This document shows positions 26,658-35,331 of a stretch of 64,000 nt of DNA, piece by piece. This DNA is from Sphingobacterium sp. SYP-B4668 (GTDB taxonomy: Bacteria > Bacteroidota > Bacteroidia > Sphingobacteriales > Sphingobacteriaceae). The stretch lies in assembly GCF_027627455.1 (NCBI RefSeq), contig NZ_CP115483.1, forward strand, positions 1,984,001 through 2,048,000, read 5' to 3'. A program made the position numbers and the translations under genes. Each line of letters starts with the position of its first letter. The first letter of the stretch is position 1. The notes under the pieces are model-generated. The model made no database searches. It saw nothing but the letters and a program-made list of their open reading frames with translations, and was not told where the DNA came from.

Positions 26658-27386
26658 ATGAAAGAAATAAAAGGATTGATATTTGATTACGGTGGGACAT
26701 TGGATTCCAACGGACAGCATTGGGCAGCCGTGATATGGAAGTCTTATCAAAAGGTGAATGTTCCGATTACGCGTGAATTGTTTAATGACGCTTATGTCTA
26801 CGCGGAAAGGAAGATGGCGAGACATCCATTGATAGCTTCGGATTTTAACTTTTTGCAGGTTCTACAGACTAAAGTGGAAGCACAATTTGAATATCTGAAA
26901 AATCAAAGCGTGGTGGTCGATTCCGATTGGATTGACTTGATTGCTGCGGACGGATATAGTCTTGCCCGGGCCACGGTGCAAAGCGTCGAACAAGCACTGA
27001 ATAATATCCATGAGAAATATCCTATTGTGATGGTCTCTAATTTCTATGGAAACTTGTCAGCAGTATTGCGTGATTTTGGTATATACAATAGTTTTGACAG
27101 AATTATTGAATCGGCTGTAGTGGGTGTGCGTAAGCCCGATCCAGGTATCTATGCGTTGGGAGTGGAAGCGATTGGACTGGATGCATCAGAGTGCTTGGTC
27201 ATCGGCGATTCGTATAGTAAGGATATGGTACCTGCTAAGGCTTGTGGCTGTCAGACATTGTGGCTAAAGGGAGAAGGTTGGTCTGAGGACGAAGAGCTGG
27301 AGGCAAAGGATGCGGATTATACTTTTTACGATATCAAAGAGTTGGAAGAGATTATCTTCCGCTGGACGTCGTTAGGGGCTGTATAA
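26658..27386 (+). CDS. HAD-superfamily hydrolase of the inositol cluster
   Basis: The 242 residues carry HAD motif I FDYGGTLDS, motif II MVSNFYGN, motif III RKPDPGIY and motif IV VIGDSYSKDM. The +2 acid of motif I is Gly instead of Asp, a variation also known in other HAD members. As last gene of the inositol cluster it is a candidate phosphatase for inositol phosphate or an inositol-phosphate lipid. Its substrate is inferred only from neighbourhood. A strong palindromic terminator follows. Confidence 0.82.
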   Translation: MKEIKGLIFDYGGTLDSNGQHWAAVIWKSYQKVNVPITRELFNDAYVYAERKMARHPLIASDFNFLQVLQTKVEAQFEYLKNQSVVVDSDWIDLIAADGYSLARATVQSVEQALNNIHEKYPIVMVSNFYGNLSAVLRDFGIYNSFDRIIESAVVGVRKPDPGIYALGVEAIGLDASECLVIGDSYSKDMVPAKACGCQTLWLKGEGWSEDEELEAKDADYTFYDIKELEEIIFRWTSLGAV

Positions 27387-27405
27387 TTTGATGAATGATA
27401 TCGTT

Positions 27406-27433
27406 AAAGGAGCCCGCTATAGCGGGCTCCTTT
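27406..27433. terminator. Bidirectional terminator between HAD and DUF937 genes
   Basis: AAAGGAGCCCGCT (27406-27418) pairs with AGCGGGCTCCTTT (27421-27433) with almost no loop. It is GC-rich, with only short T-runs on each side, and separates convergent genes. Confidence 0.75.
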
Positions 27434-27437
27434 GGTC

Positions 27438-28040
27438 TTATTTTTTGGTAAACATACCGGCAATGTCGTCTAAGAAATTGCCGTCTTTATTCTTATCGAA
27501 GAAACCTCCAACTAAATCGGCAAGTCCGCCACCATTACCGGTCGTCTGCTGTTGTCCTGTGGTGGTTGTATCTGAACCTCCCAACAAGCCCCCTAGTAGG
27601 TCGCCGATACCACCGCCATTATTTTGAGTGGCTTTTTCTTTGCCTAGATAGCCCATCACTATAGGAGCAAGGGTAGATAGTACGGTGCCAACGGTTTCGG
27701 AGCTGATGCCCGTCTTTGCCGAAATTTCGCTTTTTACCTGATCAGCATTTTTACCGAACATGTTGCTGACTATTTTGTCATCGTCTTCGGTTGGGCCATC
27801 CGTCACAATCTGATCGACTCTATCCAATGCATCGCCTGTATGCTTGGTGTCCAATGCATTAGTTAAGCTCTCGGCCTTGTCTGATTTTTTGCTTGAATTG
27901 TATTTCAATGCGGCAATCATTAATGGTACCGCAATGGCGACCATCCATTTGGCCTTGCTTTCACTGATTCCGAGCTTGCCAGCCAAAGCTGTAATGACCT
28001 TGGTGCCAATACCGCCAGTGATTAAATCAATCATTCCCAT
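27438..28040 (-). CDS. DUF937-family protein
   Basis: The 200 residues are Gly/Ala/Thr/Asn-rich and lack a signal peptide. MGMIDLITGGIGTKVITALA and KTGISSETVGTVLSTLAPIV are DUF937 features, and the C-terminal half has low-complexity GG/TT/QQ segments ending in DKNKDGNFLDDIAGMFTKK. The function of DUF937 proteins is not established. The gene is monocistronic and convergent with the inositol cluster. Confidence 0.8.
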   Translation of the reverse strand: MGMIDLITGGIGTKVITALAGKLGISESKAKWMVAIAVPLMIAALKYNSSKKSDKAESLTNALDTKHTGDALDRVDQIVTDGPTEDDDKIVSNMFGKNADQVKSEISAKTGISSETVGTVLSTLAPIVMGYLGKEKATQNNGGGIGDLLGGLLGGSDTTTTGQQQTTGNGGGLADLVGGFFDKNKDGNFLDDIAGMFTKK

Positions 28041-28383
28041 AATTGTATAGTGTTATTTTTAGTATACTGATTCTAGTCAAAATCTATTCCAGAGATTTAT
28101 GCGTTATCCTTGAATATGGTAAACAAATGTCTATATACTTTGTTTTTTGGGAGGTAATAAAAAGATTATTCAAACTATGAATATGGGATTCTGATGGACA
28201 CTTTTCACGGAATAGAGGTGTGGCGCAATAATGATGGAGTGGGGTGGCCTTCGTTCCCTTATAGGGTGTAAAATCATCGAGAGATGATTATCCAGTTAAC
28301 AAGTTGTCGCTTACTTAGTAATCTATACTGTTCGATTAGAGAAAATATGGCGCAAGACAACTTGTTAACAAGATAAGAAGTTG
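28041..28383. other. 343-bp gene-free region with two inverted repeats
   Basis: No ORF is supported here. Two hairpins can be seen: AATCATC/GATGATT at 28272-28289 and a long-range 14-bp repeat at 28295-28369. This lies downstream of the minus-strand aldo/keto reductase gene and upstream of the DUF937 gene. Confidence 0.5.
28295..28369. repeat. 14-bp perfect inverted repeat, 47-nt loop
   Basis: GTTAACAAGTTGTC (28295-28308) recurs inverted at 28356-28369. The inner sequence has no clear coding content. It could be a small mobile-element remnant or a terminator for the aldo/keto reductase. Neither is proved. Confidence 0.55.
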
Positions 28384-29367
28384 CTACATTTTGTTGAGTA
28401 GGCTGGTCATATTGTTGATATCCTCATGTGTGAGTTCCAAGTCTCCAGCTCTGGCATTGCTGATGGTCTGGGAGGCATTGCGTGCACCTGCTAATGCGAT
28501 CGTGATACCTGGTTGTGCGACTGTCCAAGCGAGTACCAATTGACCCAACGTTACATCATATCTATCTGCAATAGGTTCGATGTTTTTGAGGAAGTTATTT
28601 GTTTTGGTAATGCTGTCATCGGTAAAGAAAGGATGATTGGCTCTGTGATCTCCAGCTCCAAATTGCTGCCCAGGTTTCATTTTGCCAGTTAGTAATCCTC
28701 TTTCCATGGGACTATAGGCAAGTATGCCTAATTGATGCTCGATACAGTAAGGAACAGTCTGCTCTTCAATGCCTCTATTGACCATTGAGTAGGGGACTTG
28801 GTCGGAAATAATAGGGCAGACAGAAGCGGCCTTGGCTAATTGCTCTTTATCATAATTACACACACCGGCATATCGTATTTTTCCTTGTTCAATAAGTTTG
28901 GCTACGGCTTCGAAAGTTTCTTCAATGGGAGTGGTCTTATCATTCCAATGGATTTGGTATAGATCAATATAGTCTGTACCCAACCTTTTTAGGGATTGTT
29001 CGCATTCATAGATTACACTGTCTTTTCCGGCATACTTGTAGATGGTGATGTCTTGTCCGTGATTGTTTTTACTAGGCCCAACTAGGTCGCCTTTGTCGGT
29101 ATCCCAACGCATGCCGAATTTGGTGAGGATTTGGATTTTATCCCGTGACCGTCCTTTTATGGCTTCGCCAACAATCTCTTCACTTGTCCCTTGCCCGTAT
29201 ATAGGAGCGGTGTCAATGGATGTCATTCCTTCTTCAAGTCCAGCCTGAATAGCTTTCAGGGCCTCATTACGGTCGGTGCTTCCCCACATCCATCCTCCAG
29301 CAGCCCAAGCTCCAAAGGCAATGGTTGATAATTCAAGGTCACTGTTCCCAATTTTTCTATATCTCAT
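28384..29367 (-). CDS. Aldo/keto reductase
   Basis: From MRYRKIGN the protein has 327 residues. An upstream in-frame extension to 29553 is unlikely to be translated because it lacks the family's N-terminal features. The catalytic tetrad is visible: Asp in DTAPIYGQG, Tyr in the same motif, Lys in ILTKFG, and His in YQIHWND. The NADP-binding C-terminus has ALAGARNASQTISNA. It is a typical cytoplasmic oxidoreductase of the yhdN/YajO type. The substrate is unknown. Confidence 0.9.
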   Translation of the reverse strand: MRYRKIGNSDLELSTIAFGAWAAGGWMWGSTDRNEALKAIQAGLEEGMTSIDTAPIYGQGTSEEIVGEAIKGRSRDKIQILTKFGMRWDTDKGDLVGPSKNNHGQDITIYKYAGKDSVIYECEQSLKRLGTDYIDLYQIHWNDKTTPIEETFEAVAKLIEQGKIRYAGVCNYDKEQLAKAASVCPIISDQVPYSMVNRGIEEQTVPYCIEHQLGILAYSPMERGLLTGKMKPGQQFGAGDHRANHPFFTDDSITKTNNFLKNIEPIADRYDVTLGQLVLAWTVAQPGITIALAGARNASQTISNARAGDLELTHEDINNMTSLLNKM

Positions 29368-29483
29368 AATACATTTGTTTTTTTTGCTGACCCCTAAATT
29401 TACGAGTACTTTATACAAATTAAAAATGGAGATCTTCAATATGAGCTTATTTTGACTATCTTTAGCCAAACTATGATCTAGAT

Positions 29484-30574
29484 ATGATAAAAAGATTATT
29501 TTTTGCAATCCCCCTGTTGTCTTTTGTAATGTCCTGTCAGTCAAATACTCCACAGACTGAGTCTTCAGCAGATGCTACTATTGCACTCGATATAAAAGAG
29601 GCAAAGCGTATTTTGGATTTACCTTGCATTGCTTGATGACGGAATATCCCAATAAATTAGGTCAAGTAATTGGTAGTGAGCAAGATTTGAAGACACCAAA
29701 GCAATTGCGCCCCATTTTTTACGGATGCTTTGATTGGCATTCGTCGGTACATGGTTACTGGTCTATTGTTCGGATATTAAAGACTTTCCCTGAATTGGAT
29801 GAGGATGGGGAGATAAGGGATTTGCTAAAACAGCATATTACGACAGCTAATGCAAAAATTGAATTAGCCTTTTTTCAAGATAAGAACAATCTGGGGTTTG
29901 AGCGTACTTATGGATGGGCATGGTTGTTTAAGCTTCAAGAGGAATTGGTGACTTGGGATGATCCGGATGCCCAATTATGGGCCGCCGCGCTGCAGCCTCT
30001 TGTAGACGTACTGGTGATCCGCTATGAAGAGTACCTGCCAAAGTTGGTGTATCCTATCCGCTCGGGACAGCATGATAATTCGGCCTTTGGGTTTTCATTG
30101 TCGTTGGACTATGCTCGGACAGTGAAGCATATGGCATTTGAAAAAGTGTTGATAACGCATGCACGTAGATTGTATACGGCGGATCGTGACTGTGATATTG
30201 CTTATGAACCTAGTGGATCTGATTTTCTTTCTCCTTGTTTGGAAGAGGCTTTGGTGATGAGTAAAATATTACCACAGGAAGAATATAAGAAATGGTTAAA
30301 GGAATTTATGCCTGCTTTGTTCCATGCTGATTTTGAATTGGAACCAGCAATCGTTAAAGACCGTACTGATGGTAAGCTGGTGCATTTGGATGGATTGAAC
30401 TTTAGTAGGTCTACCTGTCTAAGTGGCATAGCACACGCCCTACCTGAATTGAAGCATCTCAAACAGGTAGGACATAAGCATCTTGCTTATTCGCTTCCGA
30501 ATATTTCGAATGATGATTACATGGGAAGCCATTGGTTAGGAACGTTTGCATTGTATGCCCTGTTCCATCAGTAG
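29484..30574 (+). pseudogene. DUF2891 lipoprotein split by a one-base frameshift
   Basis: An ATG at 29484 encodes a lipoprotein signal (MIKRLFFAIPLLSFVMSC) and continues to ILDLP, then shifts out of frame and stops at 29634-29636. The DUF2891 body runs in the +1 frame from about 29624 (LHCLMTEYPNKLG) to 30574, with TYGWAWLFKLQEEL, SGSDFLSPCLEEA and YMGSHWLG motifs. Adding one T in the CCTT at 29622-29625 restores LPLHCLMTEYPNKLG and a 363-residue ORF. It is either a pseudogene or a sequencing error. DUF2891 function is not known. Confidence 0.85.
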
Positions 30575-30590
30575 GGACATGATTATAATG

Positions 30591-30618
30591 AAAGCCAGGA
30601 ATTCCCTCCTGGCTTTTT
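30591..30618 (+). terminator. Terminator after the DUF2891 gene
   Basis: AAAGCCAGGA (30591-30600) pairs with TCCTGGCTTT (30607-30616) followed by a T-run. It lies between convergent genes. Confidence 0.9.
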
Positions 30619-30881
30619 CAATTTATAGGCACGACAATATTGTCTTCCAGTCGCAGCTGGGTAATCTTGACGGATGTAAAACCATCTTCCCGAACTATAA
30701 TTTTTGAAAGGTCGAGCCCTCTGGCTGACAGCGTATGGAGCAGTGCGCTCCGAAACGCACCCCTAGAACTGATCCAATCCCGATGTCTGATGTCCTGATT
30801 GTTGACTTCGATAAGTTGATCGACGCTGTATTTTTGGAATAACTCCAAAAAATCTTGGTAAAGTTCGACTGCTGTTGACAT
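30618..30881 (-). CDS. Small protein of unknown function
   Basis: From MSTAVELYQDFLELF the ORF has 87 residues; the in-frame upstream extension to 31019 shows no coding character. The sequence is mixed alpha/beta with no membrane segment, a hydrophobic helix pattern in the first 25 residues and a basic middle (RHRDWISSRGAFRSALLH). I do not recognise a family. The gene is isolated between convergent DUF2891 and divergent otsAB. Confidence 0.55.
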   Translation of the reverse strand: MSTAVELYQDFLELFQKYSVDQLIEVNNQDIRHRDWISSRGAFRSALLHTLSARGLDLSKIIVREDGFTSVKITQLRLEDNIVVPIN

Positions 30882-31227
30882 ACAATTTAAAATTAAAAGT
30901 TTAACATAAATTGTATTCAGAAGTTGGGTTTGATAAATAACTCGTGTAGTACGTTTATTTTGGTGAACACCCGTATTATATTTACCACCGTGGTGACTCC
31001 ACTCGGTTGGTATTGTCAATAGACAATTCTGAATACTCTACCAAAGTTATAGTATTTATTTTTTATATGCAAATCTGACGGTTAAAATTGTAGGATTTTA
31101 AAGCAAATTCGAGGTTTTTAAAACAAAATAGGCCTTTAATTGTTAATTACCTAACTCGCTTATTGAAAGCATCTCACCTAAATAAATCCTCAGGATCTGA
31201 TCTGAGGTCAAATACAACGTATTAAAA
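30882..31227. other. 346-bp region upstream of otsAB
   Basis: No gene is supported. It contains TTGTC-AATA-GACAA at 31013-31026, the palindrome ACCACCGTGGT near 30985, and the stem CCTCAG/CTGAGG at 31188-31207 just before otsAB. No perfect TAnnTTTG box was found in the plus direction. Confidence 0.5.
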
Positions 31228-33423
31228 ATGAGTAAAACAATAATTGTTTCGAATAGACTTCCTATAAAAATAGAACGGACCGAACAGGGTTTGAATATTC
31301 TTCCTAGTGAAGGTGGACTTGCAACCGGACTGGGGTCTATTTATAATACCGGCGGTAATGTATGGATAGGTTGGCCAGGTATAGTACCTGAGAATGAAGA
31401 GGAAGAATCGGAGATTCGGATGAAATTGAAAGAACTGAACTTGATTCCGGTATTTTTGGACCAGGAAGAATTGGAAGGCTTCTATGAAGGATTTTCGAAC
31501 GAAGTAATCTGGCCTATCTGTCATTATAAGCCTAGCTATGCTGTGTATGACGAAGCAAATTGGGAAACGTACTATCGGGTGAACGTTAAATTTTCAACGT
31601 TGATTAAAGAGCAGGTAGCGGATGAAGACGAGATTTGGATACACGATTACCAGTTGATGCTGCTGCCTAGTTTAGTAAGGGCCTTTAAACATGATATCTC
31701 TATCGCTTATTTTCAGCATATACCTTTTCCATCGCATGAAATATTTAGGCTTATTCCGTGGCGCAATCAACTGCTGAATGGATTGCTTGGGGCTGACCTT
31801 GTCGGCTTTCACACGTTTAATGATGCCCAATATTTCATAGATGCTTGCTCACATATATTGGGTACCAAAAACAAAGAAAATAGTTTGCAACATGGTGGGC
31901 GTACAGTTTTTGTGGAGGCCTATCCGATGGGAATCGATAATTTGAAATTTGAGGGCCTCTCTCAGACAAATGAGGTAAGAAGTCGTGCATTGGGGATTAA
32001 AGAGGATTTGAAGGATCGGAAGATTATCCTTTCTGTGGATCGGTTGGACTATAGTAAGGGTATTTTGGAACGAATCCATGCCTTTGAAAATCTACTACTG
32101 GAGTATCCCGATTATGAGCGAAAAATCGTGTATTATATGTTGGTGGTGCCGTCTCGGGATCAAGTTCAACAGTATAAGATGTTGAAAGATGAAGTGGATC
32201 GTTCGGTAGGACGTGTGAATGCCAAATATGGCAAACAAGATTGGACGCCAATTGCTTATTTCTACAGTTCTTATCCGTTGGAAGAGCTTTCGGCGCTATA
32301 TGTCTCGGCTGATGTGTGCTTGGTAACTCCTATACGGGATGGAATGAATCTGGTGTGTAAAGAATATATTGCTAGTCATCCGGAAGGAAGAGGGGTGCTT
32401 GTGCTTAGCGAGATGGCGGGGGCTGCTCGGGAGTTGACGGAGGCCTTGATTGTCAATCCCAATGACGCCGCTGGAGTAGCGGCGAGTCTGCGTGAGGCAC
32501 TGGAGATGCCTGTAGCTGAACAGACCGAACGTATGATGCCTATGCTTGCGAATATCCGCAAATTCAATATTCATCATTGGGTACGTCAATTTATGGAACG
32601 CCTGCGCGAAATCAAAGAGCTCCAGCATCATGAATTGGCCCGTAAGGTGGGTGATCGGGTGAAGGAGGAGATGTGTAGGGAATATGGAGCTGCTTCTCGC
32701 CGACTTATATTACTGGATTATGATGGTACATTGGTGGGGTTTAACAAGGATGCGGAGAAGGCGACGCCTACCATGGAGCTTTACGAGGTGCTGAACGAAT
32801 TGAATAATGACGACAAAAATCTAGTGGTCATTATCAGTGGACGTAAGCACCAAACGTTGGAATCGTGGTTTTTGGGAATGGAGATGACAATGGTTGGTGA
32901 ACATGGTGCTTGGTCCAATTATCCAAATGGTGAGTGGAAAGCAAAGAAGGGGCTTTCTACACCTTGGAAAGAGGTCATCAAAGATGTAATGGAAAAGTAT
33001 GCCGATCGTACACCAGGCGCATTCGTAGAGGAGAAAAATTATTCCTTGGCTTGGCACTATCGAAAAGTACAAGCGGGCTTGGGCCGATTGCGGGCGCAGG
33101 AGTTAATGGATAGGCTACGGTATATCGTTCCTACATATGGTGTACAATTGCTGGACGGGGATGATGTGATTGAAGTCAAGAACTCGGAGGTGAATAAGGG
33201 GAGAGCTGCATTGGAAATATGGAAAGATTATAATCCTCAATTTGTCCTTGCTATGGGGGATGATAAGACAGATGAAGATATGTTTCAGTCTTTACCGGAG
33301 CAATCTTTTACGATCAAAGTGGGGAATAAACCTTCTTCTGCTCGTTACTATATCGAGGGGCAAGGGGAGGTAATGCAATTATTGAAGGATATGTTAACTT
33401 GTAAAGGGAGCGCTCATGATTAA
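31228..33423 (+). CDS. otsAB: Bifunctional trehalose-6-phosphate synthase/phosphatase (OtsA-OtsB fusion)
   Basis: The 731-residue protein joins a GT20 OtsA domain (1 to about 465) with a HAD-type OtsB domain (about 490-731). OtsA shows SNRLPIKIERT, GGLATGLGSI, WIHDYQLMLLP, SVDRLDYSKG and TPIRDGMNLVCKEY. OtsB shows LLDYDGTL (about 495), ISGRKH and GDDKTDEDMF. It would make trehalose from UDP-glucose and glucose-6-phosphate in one polypeptide. Fusions of this order are common in Bacteroidota. It overlaps the following GH15 gene by 8 bp. Confidence 0.96.
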   Translation: MSKTIIVSNRLPIKIERTEQGLNILPSEGGLATGLGSIYNTGGNVWIGWPGIVPENEEEESEIRMKLKELNLIPVFLDQEELEGFYEGFSNEVIWPICHYKPSYAVYDEANWETYYRVNVKFSTLIKEQVADEDEIWIHDYQLMLLPSLVRAFKHDISIAYFQHIPFPSHEIFRLIPWRNQLLNGLLGADLVGFHTFNDAQYFIDACSHILGTKNKENSLQHGGRTVFVEAYPMGIDNLKFEGLSQTNEVRSRALGIKEDLKDRKIILSVDRLDYSKGILERIHAFENLLLEYPDYERKIVYYMLVVPSRDQVQQYKMLKDEVDRSVGRVNAKYGKQDWTPIAYFYSSYPLEELSALYVSADVCLVTPIRDGMNLVCKEYIASHPEGRGVLVLSEMAGAARELTEALIVNPNDAAGVAASLREALEMPVAEQTERMMPMLANIRKFNIHHWVRQFMERLREIKELQHHELARKVGDRVKEEMCREYGAASRRLILLDYDGTLVGFNKDAEKATPTMELYEVLNELNNDDKNLVVIISGRKHQTLESWFLGMEMTMVGEHGAWSNYPNGEWKAKKGLSTPWKEVIKDVMEKYADRTPGAFVEEKNYSLAWHYRKVQAGLGRLRAQELMDRLRYIVPTYGVQLLDGDDVIEVKNSEVNKGRAALEIWKDYNPQFVLAMGDDKTDEDMFQSLPEQSFTIKVGNKPSSARYYIEGQGEVMQLLKDMLTCKGSAHD

Positions 33424-35209
33424 GGATAGGCATGTTTACAATACGGGAATAGTGGGCAATTGTTCGTTCATTGCACATATTAATAAAGATACGAATATCG
33501 ACTGGCTGTGTTGGCCATCGTTTGAGGATTCATTCATATTGGGAAGACTCTTGGATGTTAAAAAAGGGGGGGAGTTTTCGATACTTCCAGCCGAAGGAAC
33601 TTATGAAAGTGCCCAAAGTTATTTGGAGAACACTAATATTTTGCAGACGGTGATTACTTCAGACGAGGGGAGCTATCAGATTACAGATTTTGCACCTCGC
33701 TTTGAGCAGTTTGGACGATATTATAAGCCTTTGATGTTGATTCGTAAAGTGGAGGTTATTTCTGGACGACCTAGAATAAAAATCAACTGTAGCTTGACAT
33801 ATGACTATGGTAAAGGGGAGTTTGAAAAGCAACGGGGTAGTAACCACGTCGAATTTACAAATGAGAATGAAAAAATTAGATTGACCACGAATGTGCCCGT
33901 AAGTCATTTCTTCTCAGATTTTCCGTTACCCTTGAATGAAACGAAATATCTTGTTTTGACTTATGGCAGTGCCTTAGAGGCTCCTCTGGTTAAGACTGTT
34001 GAGGATTTTTACCATAGTACAAAGCGGTATTGGCGTAATTGGATTAAAAAGGCTTCTATCCCCCACTTTTATCAAAAAGAGGTGATTCGTTCAGCCTTGG
34101 CACTCAAAATACATCAATATGAAGATACGGGAGCTATTATTGCATCTAGCACGACGAGTTTGCCAGAGCATCCAGGGGCGGGGCGTAATTGGGACTACCG
34201 ATATTGCTGGTTGAGAGACAGCTATTATGTGTTGAATGCGCTTGAGCATGTTGGGCATTTTGAAGAGATGGAAAAATATGCTTCTTATATCACAGGAATC
34301 ACGCAGTCGGATATCGGCAGGTTACAGCCCTTGTATGGTATCATGGGCAACAGGGATCTGAAGGAGACCATACTGGATCATTTGACGGGCTACCAGGGTA
34401 ACCAACCTGTGAGGATAGGCAATCAAGCTTACGAGCACGTGCAGAACGATGTGTATGGGCAGGCTATCATAGCTTTATTGCCTCTTTTTACCGATCACCG
34501 ATTTACTTATAAGGAACGTGCGGGGGTGAGCTATTGGCTTGACTATTTTTTGCAACGTATCGAGAAGACGATAGATGAAAAGGATGCAGGCATATGGGAG
34601 TTTCGCAATTTTGAGAATCATCACTGTTATAGTAACCTGTTTCAATGGGCAGGTAGTGCCGCTGCATTGAAGATTGCGAAGCAGATTGGTGATCAGGATA
34701 TCATGACACGTGCACAAAAATTGATGGCCCAAGCGGCAGAATATATCGAGAGCTGCTACGATGAGGAGCGGATGGTGTATACGAGTGCGCGTGGAAGTGA
34801 TAATCTGGATGCGAGCACACTACAATTGATTATGATGCATTATCTTCACCCGGGTAGTGAGCGCGCTAGGAAGCACTTAGAAGGTTTGGAGCGAGAGTTG
34901 AAAACAGATGAGGGATTATTTTACCGCTATCTCCACAAGGACGATTTTGGCAAACCTAAGTCTACGTTTCTAATCTGCGCCTTCTGGTATGTAGAGGCGT
35001 TGGCTTGTGTAGGAAGGGTAGACGAGGCTCAACGTATTTTTGAAAATCTGATGAAATATGGCAACCATCTGATGTTGTTTAGTGAGGATATCGATGAGGT
35101 CGATGGTAGTCAATGGGGCAATTTTCCACAAGCATATAGTCATGTCGGATTGATGAATGCGGCCTATCGTATTGCCATTAAATTGGATGAACCGCTTTTT
35201 TTGAAATAG
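33416..35209 (+). CDS. GH15 family glycoside hydrolase, probable trehalase
   Basis: The 597 residues contain the trehalase-like N-terminal domain (GNCSFIAHINKDTNIDWLCW) and a GH15 catalytic domain with GRNWDYRYCWLRDSYY at about 257-272, GIWEFRN at about 391 (candidate general acid), and LFSEDIDEVDGSQWGNFPQ at about 553. Such GH15 proteins hydrolyse trehalose or other alpha-glucosides. The 8-bp overlap with otsAB argues for trehalose turnover. There is no signal peptide, so it should act in the cytoplasm. Activity on glycogen-like chains cannot be excluded. Confidence 0.9.
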   Translation: MIKDRHVYNTGIVGNCSFIAHINKDTNIDWLCWPSFEDSFILGRLLDVKKGGEFSILPAEGTYESAQSYLENTNILQTVITSDEGSYQITDFAPRFEQFGRYYKPLMLIRKVEVISGRPRIKINCSLTYDYGKGEFEKQRGSNHVEFTNENEKIRLTTNVPVSHFFSDFPLPLNETKYLVLTYGSALEAPLVKTVEDFYHSTKRYWRNWIKKASIPHFYQKEVIRSALALKIHQYEDTGAIIASSTTSLPEHPGAGRNWDYRYCWLRDSYYVLNALEHVGHFEEMEKYASYITGITQSDIGRLQPLYGIMGNRDLKETILDHLTGYQGNQPVRIGNQAYEHVQNDVYGQAIIALLPLFTDHRFTYKERAGVSYWLDYFLQRIEKTIDEKDAGIWEFRNFENHHCYSNLFQWAGSAAALKIAKQIGDQDIMTRAQKLMAQAAEYIESCYDEERMVYTSARGSDNLDASTLQLIMMHYLHPGSERARKHLEGLERELKTDEGLFYRYLHKDDFGKPKSTFLICAFWYVEALACVGRVDEAQRIFENLMKYGNHLMLFSEDIDEVDGSQWGNFPQAYSHVGLMNAAYRIAIKLDEPLFLK

Positions 35210-35331
35210 CAAGGGAGAGCTATTTTGTCACATTGGACTGTCAACCTGTCTTATATCCACTCAGAAAGCAGAGTTTGGAATATTCCTTGATGTACATATT
35301 CTAACAAAATTGTATAAAATTTAGGAGATAT

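Noticed and set aside
29368..29553. N-terminal extension of the aldo/keto reductase
   Set aside because: The extra 62 residues have no family similarity, and MRYRKIGN is the normal family start. The region also overlaps the divergent lipoprotein signal sequence.
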